From: Pararhodobacter sp.
GTDB taxonomy: Bacteria; Pseudomonadota; Alphaproteobacteria; Rhodobacterales; Rhodobacteraceae
Length of the DNA: 64,000 bases
Assembly: GCA_020832545.1 (NCBI GenBank)
Contig: JAFIEK010000010.1
Location: forward strand, 53,573 to 117,572
Reading direction: 5' to 3'
In this document: positions 38,412 through 46,821 of the stretch, piece by piece
How positions within the stretch are numbered: position 1 is the first letter of the stretch
Layout: each line of letters starts with the position of its first letter
Made by a program: the position numbers and the translations under genes
Notes under the pieces: generated by a model
Told to the model about the DNA's origin: nothing
Databases searched by the model: none
What the model saw: the letters and a program-made list of their open reading frames with translations, nothing else

Positions 38412-39727
38412 GCCAACCGGTCCGCCAGCTTGGCCAGCCCAACTGCTACGCCTTTGAGCGGGCGGCGCAAGGCAGGCAGCGGAAAGCGGTTGAGCGGTGC
38501 CTGCACAAGCGCGGGTGCGGGGTTGGCCCCGCCTGCCAGCGCATGGGCGATCCGCCTGCCCCCCTCTGACGCCGCCGCCACCCCGTTGCCATGCCAGCCC
38601 AGCGCCGCGAACAAGCCCGGCTGCTCCGGCACCTCTGCGCAAAACGGATGCCAGCTTCCGGTCATGCACACCAGCCCGGCCCAGTAGTGTTCTGTCCCGG
38701 CGGCGGCGAAGGCAGGAAACATGGCATCGAATTCACCGCGCAGGGTAGTGTGAAAGGCCGCCAGCGCATCAAGGCGCGCCGATATCCCGCCCCGCCCGCC
38801 GAACAGGAACCGCCCGTCGGGCAGCAGGCGATAGTAATGCAGCACGCGGCGGCTGTCATAGGCCATGATCTGGCTGGTCCAGCCCTGTGCCGCGCGCTCA
38901 CCCTCGCTCAGGGGCCGGGTGACAAGGATTGCGGACAGAAGCGGAAATATGCGGCCATGCAGCCAGTGCGGCAAAGCCTCGTCGCTATAGCCATTGGTGG
39001 CCACCAGCACCCGTTTCGCCCGCAAGCTGCCGCGTGCTGTTTGCAGCCGCCATGCCGCCCCCTCACGCGCCAGCCCCGTCACCGCGCTGTCGCCATGCAC
39101 CGTCACCCCCGCCGCCTGCGCTGCACGTGCCAGACCCAGCGCATATTTCAACGGATGCAGCGGAAAGCCATGCGGGGACAGAATCGCCCCATAGAGCCCC
39201 GCCCCCTGCATCCCGCGCTCGGCCAATGCCGCACGGTCGAGCAGCTCGCAACCCGGCTCCAGTGGCGCGGCCTGCATCCGGGCGAAGCTGCGCGCGGAAT
39301 GAGCCATATACAACTCGCCCTCCGGCCCTGCATCGGCATCAATTGTGTAGCGGGTGAGGTTGTCGCGCACCCGCTCGATGGCCTCATACTCAAAATCCGC
39401 CCATTCTTGCGCGCCCGCATCCCCGTGCCGCGATGCGATCTGCCCTGAGGTCAGCCGCGCCCCCCCATGGCAGCAAAACCCGCCGTTGCGCCCCGAGGCC
39501 CCCCAGCCCGGCTGCCCAGCCTCCAGCACCGTGGCGCGGATGCCAAACCGTTCCGCCAGTTCCAGCGCCGCATTCAGCCCGGCATAGCCCGCACCGATGA
39601 TCGCCACCTCGGCCTCGGCGTCGCCTTCCAGCGGTACGGTCGGCAGCGGCAATTCAGTGCTGGCGCGCCAATAGCTCTCCGGCCATCGGGCGGTGTCATA
39701 AGCGTCCGGTTCATAGAGGCGGGCCAT
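38408..39727 (-). CDS. FAD-dependent amine/amino-acid oxidoreductase, gamma-glutamylputrescine oxidase-like
   Basis: A 439-residue DAO-family flavoenzyme. VAIIGAGYAGLNAALELAE is the FAD-binding GxGxxG motif (about residues 38-56) and PGWGASGRNGGFCCHGG the typical PuuB/OrdL-like segment. It should oxidise a secondary or primary amine using oxygen or an electron carrier. The position beside an agmatinase-like and an arginine deiminase-like gene suggests a guanidino or polyamine substrate. The ATG at 39727 is chosen because the family starts there; the frame is open 20 codons further. Confidence 0.87.
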   Translation of the reverse strand: MARLYEPDAYDTARWPESYWRASTELPLPTVPLEGDAEAEVAIIGAGYAGLNAALELAERFGIRATVLEAGQPGWGASGRNGGFCCHGGARLTSGQIASRHGDAGAQEWADFEYEAIERVRDNLTRYTIDADAGPEGELYMAHSARSFARMQAAPLEPGCELLDRAALAERGMQGAGLYGAILSPHGFPLHPLKYALGLARAAQAAGVTVHGDSAVTGLAREGAAWRLQTARGSLRAKRVLVATNGYSDEALPHWLHGRIFPLLSAILVTRPLSEGERAAQGWTSQIMAYDSRRVLHYYRLLPDGRFLFGGRGGISARLDALAAFHTTLRGEFDAMFPAFAAAGTEHYWAGLVCMTGSWHPFCAEVPEQPGLFAALGWHGNGVAAASEGGRRIAHALAGGANPAPALVQAPLNRFPLPALRRPLKGVAVGLAKLADRLA

Positions 39728-39828
39728 CGTGATCCTTTTGGCGTTACGCGAAAGAATCCCCCTTTCGCAGCGGCAGGTTAGATGCAAGCCTGCGCCTTCA
39801 CAACGTCTGGGCGCAATGGGAGGGTTTC

Positions 39829-40728
39829 ATGCAATACGGCTTTATCGGGCTGGGCAATCTGGGCGGCGCGCTGGCTGCATCGCTGGCGCGCGAAGGCTTC
39901 GCACTGGTGGTGCATGACCGCGACCCCGCAGCGCGCACGGCACTTGAAGCCGTGGGCGCAACCTGGGCAGACAGCCCCGAGGAACTGGCCGCGCAGGTCG
40001 ATGCCGTGATCACCTGCCTGCCCAGCCCGGCGGCCTCTGAAGCGGTGCTTGATGCTTTCCTGCCCGCGCTGGAACCGGGCCGCGACTGGATCGAGGTCTC
40101 CACCCTCGGACGCGCCGAGATCCTGCGCCTTGCCGCCAAGGCACAGGCGGCGAGCGTGAACGTGCTGGAGGCCCCCGTGACCGGCGGCGTGCATCTGGCC
40201 GCGCAGGGCCGGATCACGGTTCTGGCGGGCGGTGAGGCCGATCTGTTCAACCGCCACCGCCCCGCGCTTCAAGCCATGGGCGATCAGATCTTTCACATGG
40301 GCCCGCTGGGTTCGGCGGCGCTGATCAAGGTCATCACCAACATGCTGGCCTTCATCCATCTGGTTGCCGATGGCGAGGCCCTGATGCTGGCCAAGCGCGG
40401 CGGGTTGGACCTGAAAACCGCGTGGCAGGCCATTGCGGCCTCATCAGGCAGCAGTTTCGTGCATGAGACCGAAGGGCAACTGATCCTGAATGGCAGCTAT
40501 GATGTTGCTTTCAGCATGGATCTGGCACTCAAGGATCTGGGCTTTGCGCGCGAATTCGGGCGCGAGTTCGGCGTTCCGCTAGATCTGGCCACGCTGACCG
40601 AACAGACCTTCCTGCGCGGGCATGCGGCCTATGGTGGGCACGCGCAATCCACGCAGGTGGTGAAATTGCTTGAAGACCTGCTCGACACCGACCTGCGCGC
40701 TGACGGCTTCCCGGCGCGCCTGGAATAG
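39829..40728 (+). CDS. NAD(P)-dependent beta-hydroxyacid dehydrogenase (3-hydroxyisobutyrate dehydrogenase family)
   Basis: A 299-residue enzyme. GLGNLGGALAASLAREGF near the N-terminus is the Rossmann GxGxxG; EAPVTGGVHLAAQGRIT is the substrate-binding motif, and the lysine in AALIKVITNMLAF is the probable catalytic residue. The substrate is unknown: 3-hydroxyisobutyrate, tartronate semialdehyde or a related acid. It is divergent from the flavoenzyme by 101 bases and four bases from the convergent ADI-like gene. Confidence 0.88.
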   Translation: MQYGFIGLGNLGGALAASLAREGFALVVHDRDPAARTALEAVGATWADSPEELAAQVDAVITCLPSPAASEAVLDAFLPALEPGRDWIEVSTLGRAEILRLAAKAQAASVNVLEAPVTGGVHLAAQGRITVLAGGEADLFNRHRPALQAMGDQIFHMGPLGSAALIKVITNMLAFIHLVADGEALMLAKRGGLDLKTAWQAIAASSGSSFVHETEGQLILNGSYDVAFSMDLALKDLGFAREFGREFGVPLDLATLTEQTFLRGHAAYGGHAQSTQVVKLLEDLLDTDLRADGFPARLE

Positions 40729-40732
40729 CCGA

Positions 40733-41683
40733 TCAAGCGACGCGCGCACGCTCCAGCACCCCGGTCAGGCATCCGATAGCCCCTGCGGCCTTGGCCAGTT
40801 CCGAGCAATCGACCTCGGTGCAGCGGATGCCAAGGCTTTCATAGAACCCGCGCGTGGCCGTGCTGCCGCCGACCATCAGAATATCTCGCGGCCCCAGCGT
40901 GACGAAGTTCATTGCCCGCATGCGACTGCCCTCATCCTCATCGGGCAGAAAGGCCACCTGATAACCCCGCGCACGCAGCGCCTGCACGGCGGCAAAGGGC
41001 GTGCGGCGCGGCCAGGCCACGGCCAGATCGGCATCGGCAAAGCGCAGCATCCCCATCAGATGCATCGTACCAAAGGGCATATCCACCACGATGACGGCCA
41101 CACCTATCCGCTCCAGCACCGCCGTGACCTGTCTGATCCCTTCATCATTGGTGCGCAAACCGCGCCCGATGATTGCGCAGCGCGGGTCCAGAAACATCAG
41201 ATCCGCCCCCTCGAACGTGGCGTCGCCGGTCAGCGTGGCCAACACTGGCACCCCCAGATCGGCCAGTCGCCGCGCCACCCAGCGCTCCTCACCGGCCCGC
41301 GCAACTGAAGCGGGGCGCGCCAGAATCACCCCTTCGGGCGTGGCGGCCATCAGATCGGCGCAAAACATCTGGTTGGCATCCGGTGCGCCCGCAGGGTCCA
41401 CCAGATGCACCGCCACCCCGGCGGCCCGGTATGCGGCCACGATAGCGTCATGCTGGGTGGCGGCGCGCTGCCAGTCGATCGGCTCCAACAGGTTGTCGAC
41501 CTCGGGGTCTGCCGCGCCAAGCTCCGCCCCGGGTCGGTGCATGATCACCGAGCGCAGCGGCGCGTATTCGCTGTCGATTCCGCAATCGGCCCAAAGCGTG
41601 CCAATCTCGTCGCGGTGCAGACGCACCCGCCCCTGCCAGCCTGCACCACCATAGGCCGATGCGTTGAATGTGTTGGCCGTCAT
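40733..41683 (-). CDS. Arginine deiminase/amidinotransferase-superfamily enzyme
   Basis: A 316-residue protein of the guanidine-modifying superfamily (arginine deiminase, DDAH, amidinotransferase). Candidate catalytic residues are in the expected order: D110 (FCADLM), E158 and D161 (FEGADLMF), H208 (GTMHLMGM) and C305 (GAIGCLTGVL). The HLD motif of true arginine deiminases reads HLM here, so it may be nearer to DDAH or an amidinotransferase. The adjacent ureohydrolase gene supports a guanidino substrate. It is divergent from that gene by 122 bases. Confidence 0.85.
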   Translation of the reverse strand: MTANTFNASAYGGAGWQGRVRLHRDEIGTLWADCGIDSEYAPLRSVIMHRPGAELGAADPEVDNLLEPIDWQRAATQHDAIVAAYRAAGVAVHLVDPAGAPDANQMFCADLMAATPEGVILARPASVARAGEERWVARRLADLGVPVLATLTGDATFEGADLMFLDPRCAIIGRGLRTNDEGIRQVTAVLERIGVAVIVVDMPFGTMHLMGMLRFADADLAVAWPRRTPFAAVQALRARGYQVAFLPDEDEGSRMRAMNFVTLGPRDILMVGGSTATRGFYESLGIRCTEVDCSELAKAAGAIGCLTGVLERARVA

Positions 41684-41805
41684 GCTGCCTCCCGGTTTTG
41701 CCGCATTAGCCTCAGAACGCGATGCGCTGTCAACGCGGCGAATGTCGATTGCCTTGGCAGCTGAATTTGATCATATTCCGACGCAACCCAGAAACGGAGG
41801 ATCAC

Positions 41806-42768
41806 ATGGCGCTCGAAGACGCAAAGAAACAGGTCGACACCGCTTTCACCCGCGAAAGTCGGCGCGGGCTGGCGTTTGAAAACGCCTTTGGCGGCGCCAC
41901 CAGCTTCCTGCGCCGCAGCTTCACCAAGGATCTGACAGGGGTTGATCTGGCGGTGACCGGCGTGCCTTTTGATCAGGCGGTGACCCACCGCACCGGCACC
42001 CGGTTCGGCCCGCGCGCCATCCGCGAGGCCTCGACCCTGCAACCCTATGACCCGCCTTATGGCTGGGGGTTTGACCCGCTGTCAGACTTCGCCATCACCG
42101 ATTATGGCGATCTGGCCTTCGATTACGCGAAAATTCCTGATTTCCCCGCCGCGCTGCACGGCCATATCAAACGCATCCTTGCGGCGGGACCGGGCACCAT
42201 CACGCTGGGCGGCGATCACTACATCACGCTGCCGATCCTGCAGGCTTATGCCGAGAAATTCGGGCCAATGCGGGTGATCCAGTTCGATGCCCATTCCGAC
42301 CTCTGGGCCGATGACGACCTGACGCGCATCGACCACGGCACTATGATGTACAAGGCCGTGAAACAGGGCTTTGTTGATCCCGCACACTCGGTCCAGATCG
42401 GCATCCGCACCGAATGCGATGACTATCTGGGCTTTCAGGTGATTGACGCGCCTGCGGTGCATCGCCAGTCCCCGAAGGCGGTGGCCGATCAGATCCGTTC
42501 CATCGTCGGCGACGGCCCTTGCTACCTGACCTTTGACATCGACGCGCTCGACCCGGCCTTCGCGCCGGGCACCGGCACCCCGGTCTGGGGCGGGCTGGCC
42601 AGTTGGCAGGCGGCGGCGATCCTGCGCGCACTTGCGGGGATTGACCTGAAAGGCGGCGATGTGGTCGAGGTCTCGCCGCCTTATGACCCCACCGGCGCCA
42701 CCGCCATCATGGGCGCGCATGTCGCGATGGAGCTGATCTGCCTTTATTGCTGGTCCCGGCGCGCCTGA
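41806..42768 (+). CDS. speB: Agmatinase/ureohydrolase-family enzyme
   Basis: A 320-residue manganese (or nickel) ureohydrolase. The metal motifs are complete: GGDH at 135-138, DAHSD at 161-165 and FDIDALDP at 243-250, then PGTGTP. It releases urea from a guanidino compound; agmatine is the default guess, but guanidinobutyrate, guanidinopropionate or guanidine are possible. The ATG at 41806 has a perfect ggagg six bases upstream. It begins a plus-strand unit divergent from the ADI-like gene. Confidence 0.88.
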   Translation: MALEDAKKQVDTAFTRESRRGLAFENAFGGATSFLRRSFTKDLTGVDLAVTGVPFDQAVTHRTGTRFGPRAIREASTLQPYDPPYGWGFDPLSDFAITDYGDLAFDYAKIPDFPAALHGHIKRILAAGPGTITLGGDHYITLPILQAYAEKFGPMRVIQFDAHSDLWADDDLTRIDHGTMMYKAVKQGFVDPAHSVQIGIRTECDDYLGFQVIDAPAVHRQSPKAVADQIRSIVGDGPCYLTFDIDALDPAFAPGTGTPVWGGLASWQAAAILRALAGIDLKGGDVVEVSPPYDPTGATAIMGAHVAMELICLYCWSRRA

Positions 42769-42787
42769 GGGCCCTTGGGCGCGGGTT

Positions 42788-42805
42788 TCATCTTGCCCCA
42801 AATAC
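42788..42805 (-). repeat. Dispersed intergenic element, copy D (core only)
   Basis: The core tcatcttgccccaaatac is the reverse complement of gtattt-N2-ggcaagatga. It lies between the ureohydrolase and DUF1499 genes, in reversed orientation, with a short GC-rich flank. Confidence 0.55.
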
Positions 42806-42883
42806 GCAAATCCGACAGTGCAACCGGGCTGGACGGCGCGGCTTTGCGCCCTACCCTCTCCGGCACCGAACCAAAGGCTTCTC

Positions 42884-43309
42884 ATGAAGACCCTCGCCCT
42901 CCTCGCCGGCCTGATCCTGCTGCTCGCCCTTGGCCTCGCGCTCTATATCCGCTTTGCACCAAGTGATCCGGCGCGCTGGCACGGCGACCCTGAGAGCATC
43001 CCCGATCCCCGCACCCCGAATTTCGCACGGCTCGTGCTTGACATCGCGCTGCCCGGGGACACCGTCCATGGGCGCATAACCGCCCAGGCCCGGCGCGAAG
43101 GCGCGGTGCCGCTGGCGGGAGATCCGGCGCTGATGACCTGGGTCGCACGCACCCGGCTGATGAAATTTCCCGATTACGTCACCATCCGGCTTGACGAGAC
43201 CGCTCAGGGCACCCGCGTCACCGCCCTGTCACGGTCACGGTTCGGGCATGGCGATCACGGGGTGAATGCAGCCCGGCTGCAACGCTGGATCGGCAGGATG
43301 GTTCCATAA
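42884..43309 (+). CDS. DUF1499-family membrane-anchored protein
   Basis: A 141-residue protein with one N-terminal membrane helix (LALLAGLILLLALGLALYIR) and a DUF1499-like domain (GDPALMTWVARTRLMKFPDY, then SRSRFGHGDHGVNAARLQRW). The function of the family is unknown. The ATG at 42884 begins the membrane helix. It lies 115 bases after the ureohydrolase, on the same strand. Confidence 0.8.
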   Translation: MKTLALLAGLILLLALGLALYIRFAPSDPARWHGDPESIPDPRTPNFARLVLDIALPGDTVHGRITAQARREGAVPLAGDPALMTWVARTRLMKFPDYVTIRLDETAQGTRVTALSRSRFGHGDHGVNAARLQRWIGRMVP

Positions 43310-43333
43310 GCTGGCCAGACAGCCCGGGGGATT

Positions 43334-43360
43334 GCCAAGGGGGCGCGTCGCCCCCTTGGC
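43334..43360. terminator. GC-rich hairpin between convergent genes
   Basis: Twelve-base perfect arms gccaagggggcg (43334-43345) and cgcccccttggc (43349-43360) with a three-base loop, followed by more G and C runs up to 43400. It lies between the DUF1499 gene and the convergent DUF815 gene. There is no T-run, but position and stability suit a bidirectional transcription end. Confidence 0.5.
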
Positions 43361-43405
43361 GCGGGGGGTTGCGGGGGGCGGCAGCCCCCCGCGCGCGCCG
43401 TCCAA

Positions 43406-44248
43406 TCACACCGCGCGACCCATCCGCCCCGCCAGATCACAGAAAAACTGCCACGCCACCCGGCCAGAGCGTGCGCCGCGCGTGGCCTGCCATTCGATCG
43501 CCTCGGCCCGCAACTGCCCGGCGGGAACACTCACACCATAGGCCCGGCAATACCCGTCAATTATTGCCAGATACTCATCCTGCGTGCAGGGGTGAAAGCC
43601 CAGCCACAGGCCGAACCGGTCTGACAATGAGACCTTTTCTTCCACCGCCTCTGATGGGCTGATCGCGGTGGATCGCTCGTTCTCGATCATGTCGCGCGGC
43701 ATCAGGTGACGGCGGTTCGACGTGGCATACAAAAGCACATTCGCCGGCCGTCCCTCGATCCCGCCATCCAGAACCGCCTTCAGCGATTTGTAATGCGTAT
43801 CGTCATGGCTGAAGCTCAGATCATCGCAAAACAGCAAAAACCGCACATCGGGTGCCCGGCGCAGATGGCCCAGCAGCCGCCCGACCGAGGGCAGATCTTC
43901 GCGCTGGATCTCCACCAGTTTGCACGGCAGGCCCTCGGCCAGCACTGCCGCGTGCACTGCCTTCACCAGCGAGGATTTCCCCATCCCCCGCGCGCCCCAC
44001 AAGAGCGCATTGTTCGCCGCATAGCCGCCGGCAAACTGCATCGTGTTTTCCAGCAAGGTGTCGCGCGCCCGGTCGACCCCCAACAGCAGATCCAGCGCCA
44101 CCCGGCTGACCTGCGCCACCGGTTCCAGCCGGTCAGGCTGCGTGTGCCAGATGAAGGCATCCGCCTGCGTGAAATCGGGCGCAGATACCGGTGCAGGGCT
44201 CAGCCGCTCCAGCGCCTCGGCGATGCGGGTCATCAGCGGGTCGCTCAA
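43406..44248 (-). CDS. DUF815-family ATPase
   Basis: A 280-residue AAA-type P-loop ATPase of the DUF815 family. Walker A is GARGMGKSS (about residues 84-92), Walker [12 protein letters not shown], and [12 protein letters not shown] the sensor-like region. The TTG at 44248 overlaps the tatC TGA (TTGA); ATG 44233 is the alternative. Substrate and role are unknown; the tie to tatC is conserved only as far as position shows here. Confidence 0.85.
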   Translation of the reverse strand: MSDPLMTRIAEALERLSPAPVSAPDFTQADAFIWHTQPDRLEPVAQVSRVALDLLLGVDRARDTLLENTMQFAGGYAANNALLWGARGMGKSSLVKAVHAAVLAEGLPCKLVEIQREDLPSVGRLLGHLRRAPDVRFLLFCDDLSFSHDDTHYKSLKAVLDGGIEGRPANVLLYATSNRRHLMPRDMIENERSTAISPSEAVEEKVSLSDRFGLWLGFHPCTQDEYLAIIDGYCRAYGVSVPAGQLRAEAIEWQATRGARSGRVAWQFFCDLAGRMGRAV

Positions 44249-45114
44249 AGCTCTTCGTCCTCGTCCAGAATGCCTTCGGCGCGCAGCTCCTCATTGCGTT
44301 TGCGCTCCACCCGTTCCACCAGCCGGATCGAAATCTCGTAAAGGCCATAGACCACGGTGAACAGGATGATCTGAGTGATCACATCGGGCGGCGTCACAAA
44401 GGCCGCCAGCGCAAGAATTCCGACCACCGCCCATTTGCGCCCCGCCCGCAGGCCGGATGCCGACACCAGACCGGCCTTGCCCATCAGCGTCAGCAGCACC
44501 GGAAGTTGGAAACACAGCCCGAAGGCGATGATGAAGCGGGTGGTCAATGACAGGTATTCATTGACCGAGCCCTGAAACGCGATCCCCACCTGGGCGAGCG
44601 GGTTTTCCTCACCCTCCACAGCCGTCATCACCTCGCCGGTCAGCATGCCGGGCTGCTGGAAGCCCAGAAAGAAGGTGAAGGCCAGCGGCGTCACAATGTA
44701 AAACGCAAAGGCCGCGCCCAGAAAGAACATCCCCGGCGAGGCGATCAGAAAGGGCAGAAACGCGCCCTTTTCCGAGCGGTAGAGCCCCGGCGCCACAAAG
44801 CGCCACATCTGCGTGGCGATCACCGGAAAGGCCAGAACAAAGCCCCCCAGCATGGCGATGCGGATCGCCACGAAGAAGCCTTCCTGAAGCTGGATCAGGA
44901 TCAGGTTGCACTCCTGCCCGCGCGCCATCAGCGCGTCGCACAGGGGCTTGGTCAGAAAGTTGAAAATCGGGTTCCAGACGGTGAAACACACCATCATCGC
45001 CAGCACAAACGCCAACAGCGACTTGATGATCCGTGAGCGCAACTCGGCCAGATGCTCGATCAGCGGCGCCGAGTTGTCTTCGATGTCGTCTTCCGGTTTC
45101 GATTGGGCGGGCAT
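44245..45114 (-). CDS. tatC: Sec-independent protein translocase TatC
   Basis: A 289-residue six-helix membrane core of the twin-arginine translocase; it binds the RR signal peptide. [13 protein letters not shown] at the N-terminus and [20 protein letters not shown] are the family signatures. It lies 17 bases after tatB. Normal length apart from a charged C-terminal tail ([19 protein letters not shown]). Confidence 0.96.
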   Translation of the reverse strand: MPAQSKPEDDIEDNSAPLIEHLAELRSRIIKSLLAFVLAMMVCFTVWNPIFNFLTKPLCDALMARGQECNLILIQLQEGFFVAIRIAMLGGFVLAFPVIATQMWRFVAPGLYRSEKGAFLPFLIASPGMFFLGAAFAFYIVTPLAFTFFLGFQQPGMLTGEVMTAVEGEENPLAQVGIAFQGSVNEYLSLTTRFIIAFGLCFQLPVLLTLMGKAGLVSASGLRAGRKWAVVGILALAAFVTPPDVITQIILFTVVYGLYEISIRLVERVERKRNEELRAEGILDEDEEL

Positions 45115-45131
45115 GCTGCGGCCTTGAATGG

Positions 45132-45848
45132 TCAGGTTCCGGCCTCGGGGCCTTTGGGTGTTTTGGGTGCTTTTCGCGTCTTCGCAGGTGATTTGGCAGA
45201 CGACTTGGCCGCGCTTGCGCGCGGCTTGGCGGCTGACTTAGGTTCAGCAGGCGGGCTTTCTGCAGCGGGGCTCTGCTCTTCCGCTTCGCGGCGCGCCCGG
45301 ATCTCGGCGGCCTTGCGCCGGGCCGCGGCGGCGCGGTCGGCAGCTTTCAGCCGCTCGGCCTCCACCGCCGAGGTCTTGGCGTTGCGCTTGGCAAGATCGG
45401 CGTCATGCTCGGCAGCGATGGCTTCGTCATCCTCGGCTTCGGCTGCGGTGGCCGCGTCGGCCTTGGCGGCAGCCCGCTCGGCGCGCACCCGCGCGGCCCG
45501 CTGCGCGACCGTTTCAGGCCCCTTGGACTTGCCCTCGGCGTCCCGCTTTTCCGCGCCCCACTTTTCCGGATTCCCCATCGCGCGCATGTCGCGGTCCAGC
45601 TCATCCAGCCCCATCTCGTCCTTGAACTTGCGGCCTGAGGCCGTATCGCGCAGATCGCGCGCCATATCCTTCACGCCGGTCTCATCAGCGGCGGCGTCCA
45701 TCGCGCGCTGAAACTCGCGCGCCATCGAGCGCGCCTTGCCGGTGACCTGGCCGAGAGTGCGGAACATCTTCGGCAGGTCCTTGGGGCCCACCACGATCAG
45801 CGCAACCACACCGATGATCAGTAGCTCAGTCCAGCCGATGTCCAGCAT
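45132..45848 (-). CDS. tatB: Sec-independent protein translocase TatB
   Basis: A 238-residue protein: an N-terminal membrane helix with [20 protein letters not shown], the hinge [14 protein letters not shown], an amphipathic helix, then a long alanine/lysine/glutamate-rich tail (residues ~105-238) typical of alphaproteobacterial TatB. With TatC it forms the signal-peptide receptor. Confidence 0.94.
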   Translation of the reverse strand: MLDIGWTELLIIGVVALIVVGPKDLPKMFRTLGQVTGKARSMAREFQRAMDAAADETGVKDMARDLRDTASGRKFKDEMGLDELDRDMRAMGNPEKWGAEKRDAEGKSKGPETVAQRAARVRAERAAAKADAATAAEAEDDEAIAAEHDADLAKRNAKTSAVEAERLKAADRAAAARRKAAEIRARREAEEQSPAAESPPAEPKSAAKPRASAAKSSAKSPAKTRKAPKTPKGPEAGT

Positions 45849-45933
45849 TGCACGCTCCGCGCCCGTTCAACTCGTTGCGGCCTGCGACCTATGCCGCAAG
45901 CCCGAGCCCCGAAAGAATTCAGGCCCGAAAAAA

Positions 45934-46200
45934 TCAGGCGTTGTCGCGGTCGCGCGCGGGCGTGACATCGCGCGCTGTCTCGGCGGGCTCGGCGGCATCG
46001 TCTTCGGGCTTGCTCTCAAGCTCGTCGGTGCTGTCTTTCACCCCCCGCTTGAACGCGGTGATGCCCTTGCCAACCTCGCCCATCAGCCCGGCGATCTTGC
46101 CGCGGCCAAAAAGCACCAGCACGACAACGGCAATCAGCAACAGGCCCCAGGGCCCTGCATTGTTGATGAAAAGTGGTGTAACCATATATGCGGTGACCAT
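45934..46200 (-). CDS. tatA: Sec-independent protein translocase TatA
   Basis: An 88-residue pore-forming Tat subunit: membrane helix (GPWGLLLIAVVVLVLFG), hinge RGKIAGLMGEVGKG, amphipathic helix ITAFKRGVKDS, acidic tail. The first ATG (46200) has ggagag at proper spacing; the second (46185) is possible. An N-terminal extension of about 15 residues before the helix is a little longer than usual. It is the first gene of tatABC-DUF815. Confidence 0.93.
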   Translation of the reverse strand: MVTAYMVTPLFINNAGPWGLLLIAVVVLVLFGRGKIAGLMGEVGKGITAFKRGVKDSTDELESKPEDDAAEPAETARDVTPARDRDNA

Positions 46201-46327
46201 GCGTCTCTCCTGACGTCAGCGGCGCGCAGTCCTGTCGCGCACCGTTTCATTCTGCACCCTGTTTATGGCCCCGCGCCCCCGGATCAAAGCCCCAATCCGT
46301 CCGGCGGGGGCTGGCGCTGGCAGTCTC

Positions 46328-46345
46328 CTGACAGTATTTTGTCAG
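46328..46345. promoter_or_regulatory. Operator-like inverted repeat upstream of the HTH regulator
   Basis: CTGACA (46328-46333), a six-base AT-rich spacer and TGTCAG (46340-46345): exact reverse complements. It is 32 bases upstream of the regulator ATG and about 130 bases upstream of tatA on the other strand. The position suits autoregulation. Confidence 0.6.
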
Positions 46346-46376
46346 TAGCCCCCGGAAAAGGAGCCTAGATACGCCC

Positions 46377-46730
46377 ATGAAACGTGACCAGCGCCTTTTT
46401 GACCTTGTGCAACTGATGCGCGACGGACGGCTGCGCACGGCGGCGGAACTGGCGCAGGCGATGGGGGTTTCCACGCGGACAATCTGGCGCGACATGGCGA
46501 TGATGGCTGAAACCGGCCTCCCGGTCGAGGGTGAGCGCGGCATGGGATACATTTTGCGCGCGCCTCTGGTGCTGCCGCCCACCGTGTTGACGCCCGAAGA
46601 GCTGGAAGCCCTGGTCGAGGCCCTGCGCACCATGGCGGACGACCCCGACCACCCCCACGCCAAACCCGCCCGCAGCCTGCTCTACAAGATCGCCACGCTC
46701 CTGCCGCAAGCGGGCGTGACGCCGCCCTGA
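46377..46730 (+). CDS. Short DeoR/YafY-type HTH regulator lacking the WYL domain
   Basis: A 117-residue protein with an N-terminal winged HTH (RLFDLVQLMRDGRLRTAAEL, then MGVSTRTIWRDMAMM) as in YafY/DeoR regulators. After the wing (GERGMGYILRAP) only ~50 residues follow (LTPEELEALVEALRTMADDP); the large WYL ligand-binding domain of full-length relatives (~230 residues) is absent. The stop is followed by an intergenic repeat, and there is no sign of a broken frame. It may be a natural short form. It is divergent from tatABC. Confidence 0.85.
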   Translation: MKRDQRLFDLVQLMRDGRLRTAAELAQAMGVSTRTIWRDMAMMAETGLPVEGERGMGYILRAPLVLPPTVLTPEELEALVEALRTMADDPDHPHAKPARSLLYKIATLLPQAGVTPP

Positions 46731-46745
46731 CCGGGCCTTTCCAGT

Positions 46746-46806
46746 TCATCTTGCCGCAAATACGCGGGGGTGAATGGCCGCAGGCCAGAGGGGGCAACGC
46801 CCCCTC
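46746..46806 (-). repeat. Dispersed intergenic element, copy C (reverse orientation)
   Basis: Read on the minus strand: a GC hairpin with a gtt loop, then tggcctgcggccattcaccc, then the core gtatttgcggcaagatga (46746-46763). It is nearly the same module as copy B at 33480-33559. It lies between the convergent HTH and SDR genes. Confidence 0.65.
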
Positions 46807-46821
46807 GCCCGCCCCCCGGCC

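Noticed and set aside
46209..46219. Ten-base palindrome CTGACGTCAG before tatA
   Set aside because: Too short and too close to the tatA ribosome-binding site to call an operator on its own.
46377..46730. Pseudogene of a full-length WYL regulator
   Set aside because: No remnant of a WYL domain is seen in any frame after the stop; an intergenic repeat and the convergent SDR gene follow at once.
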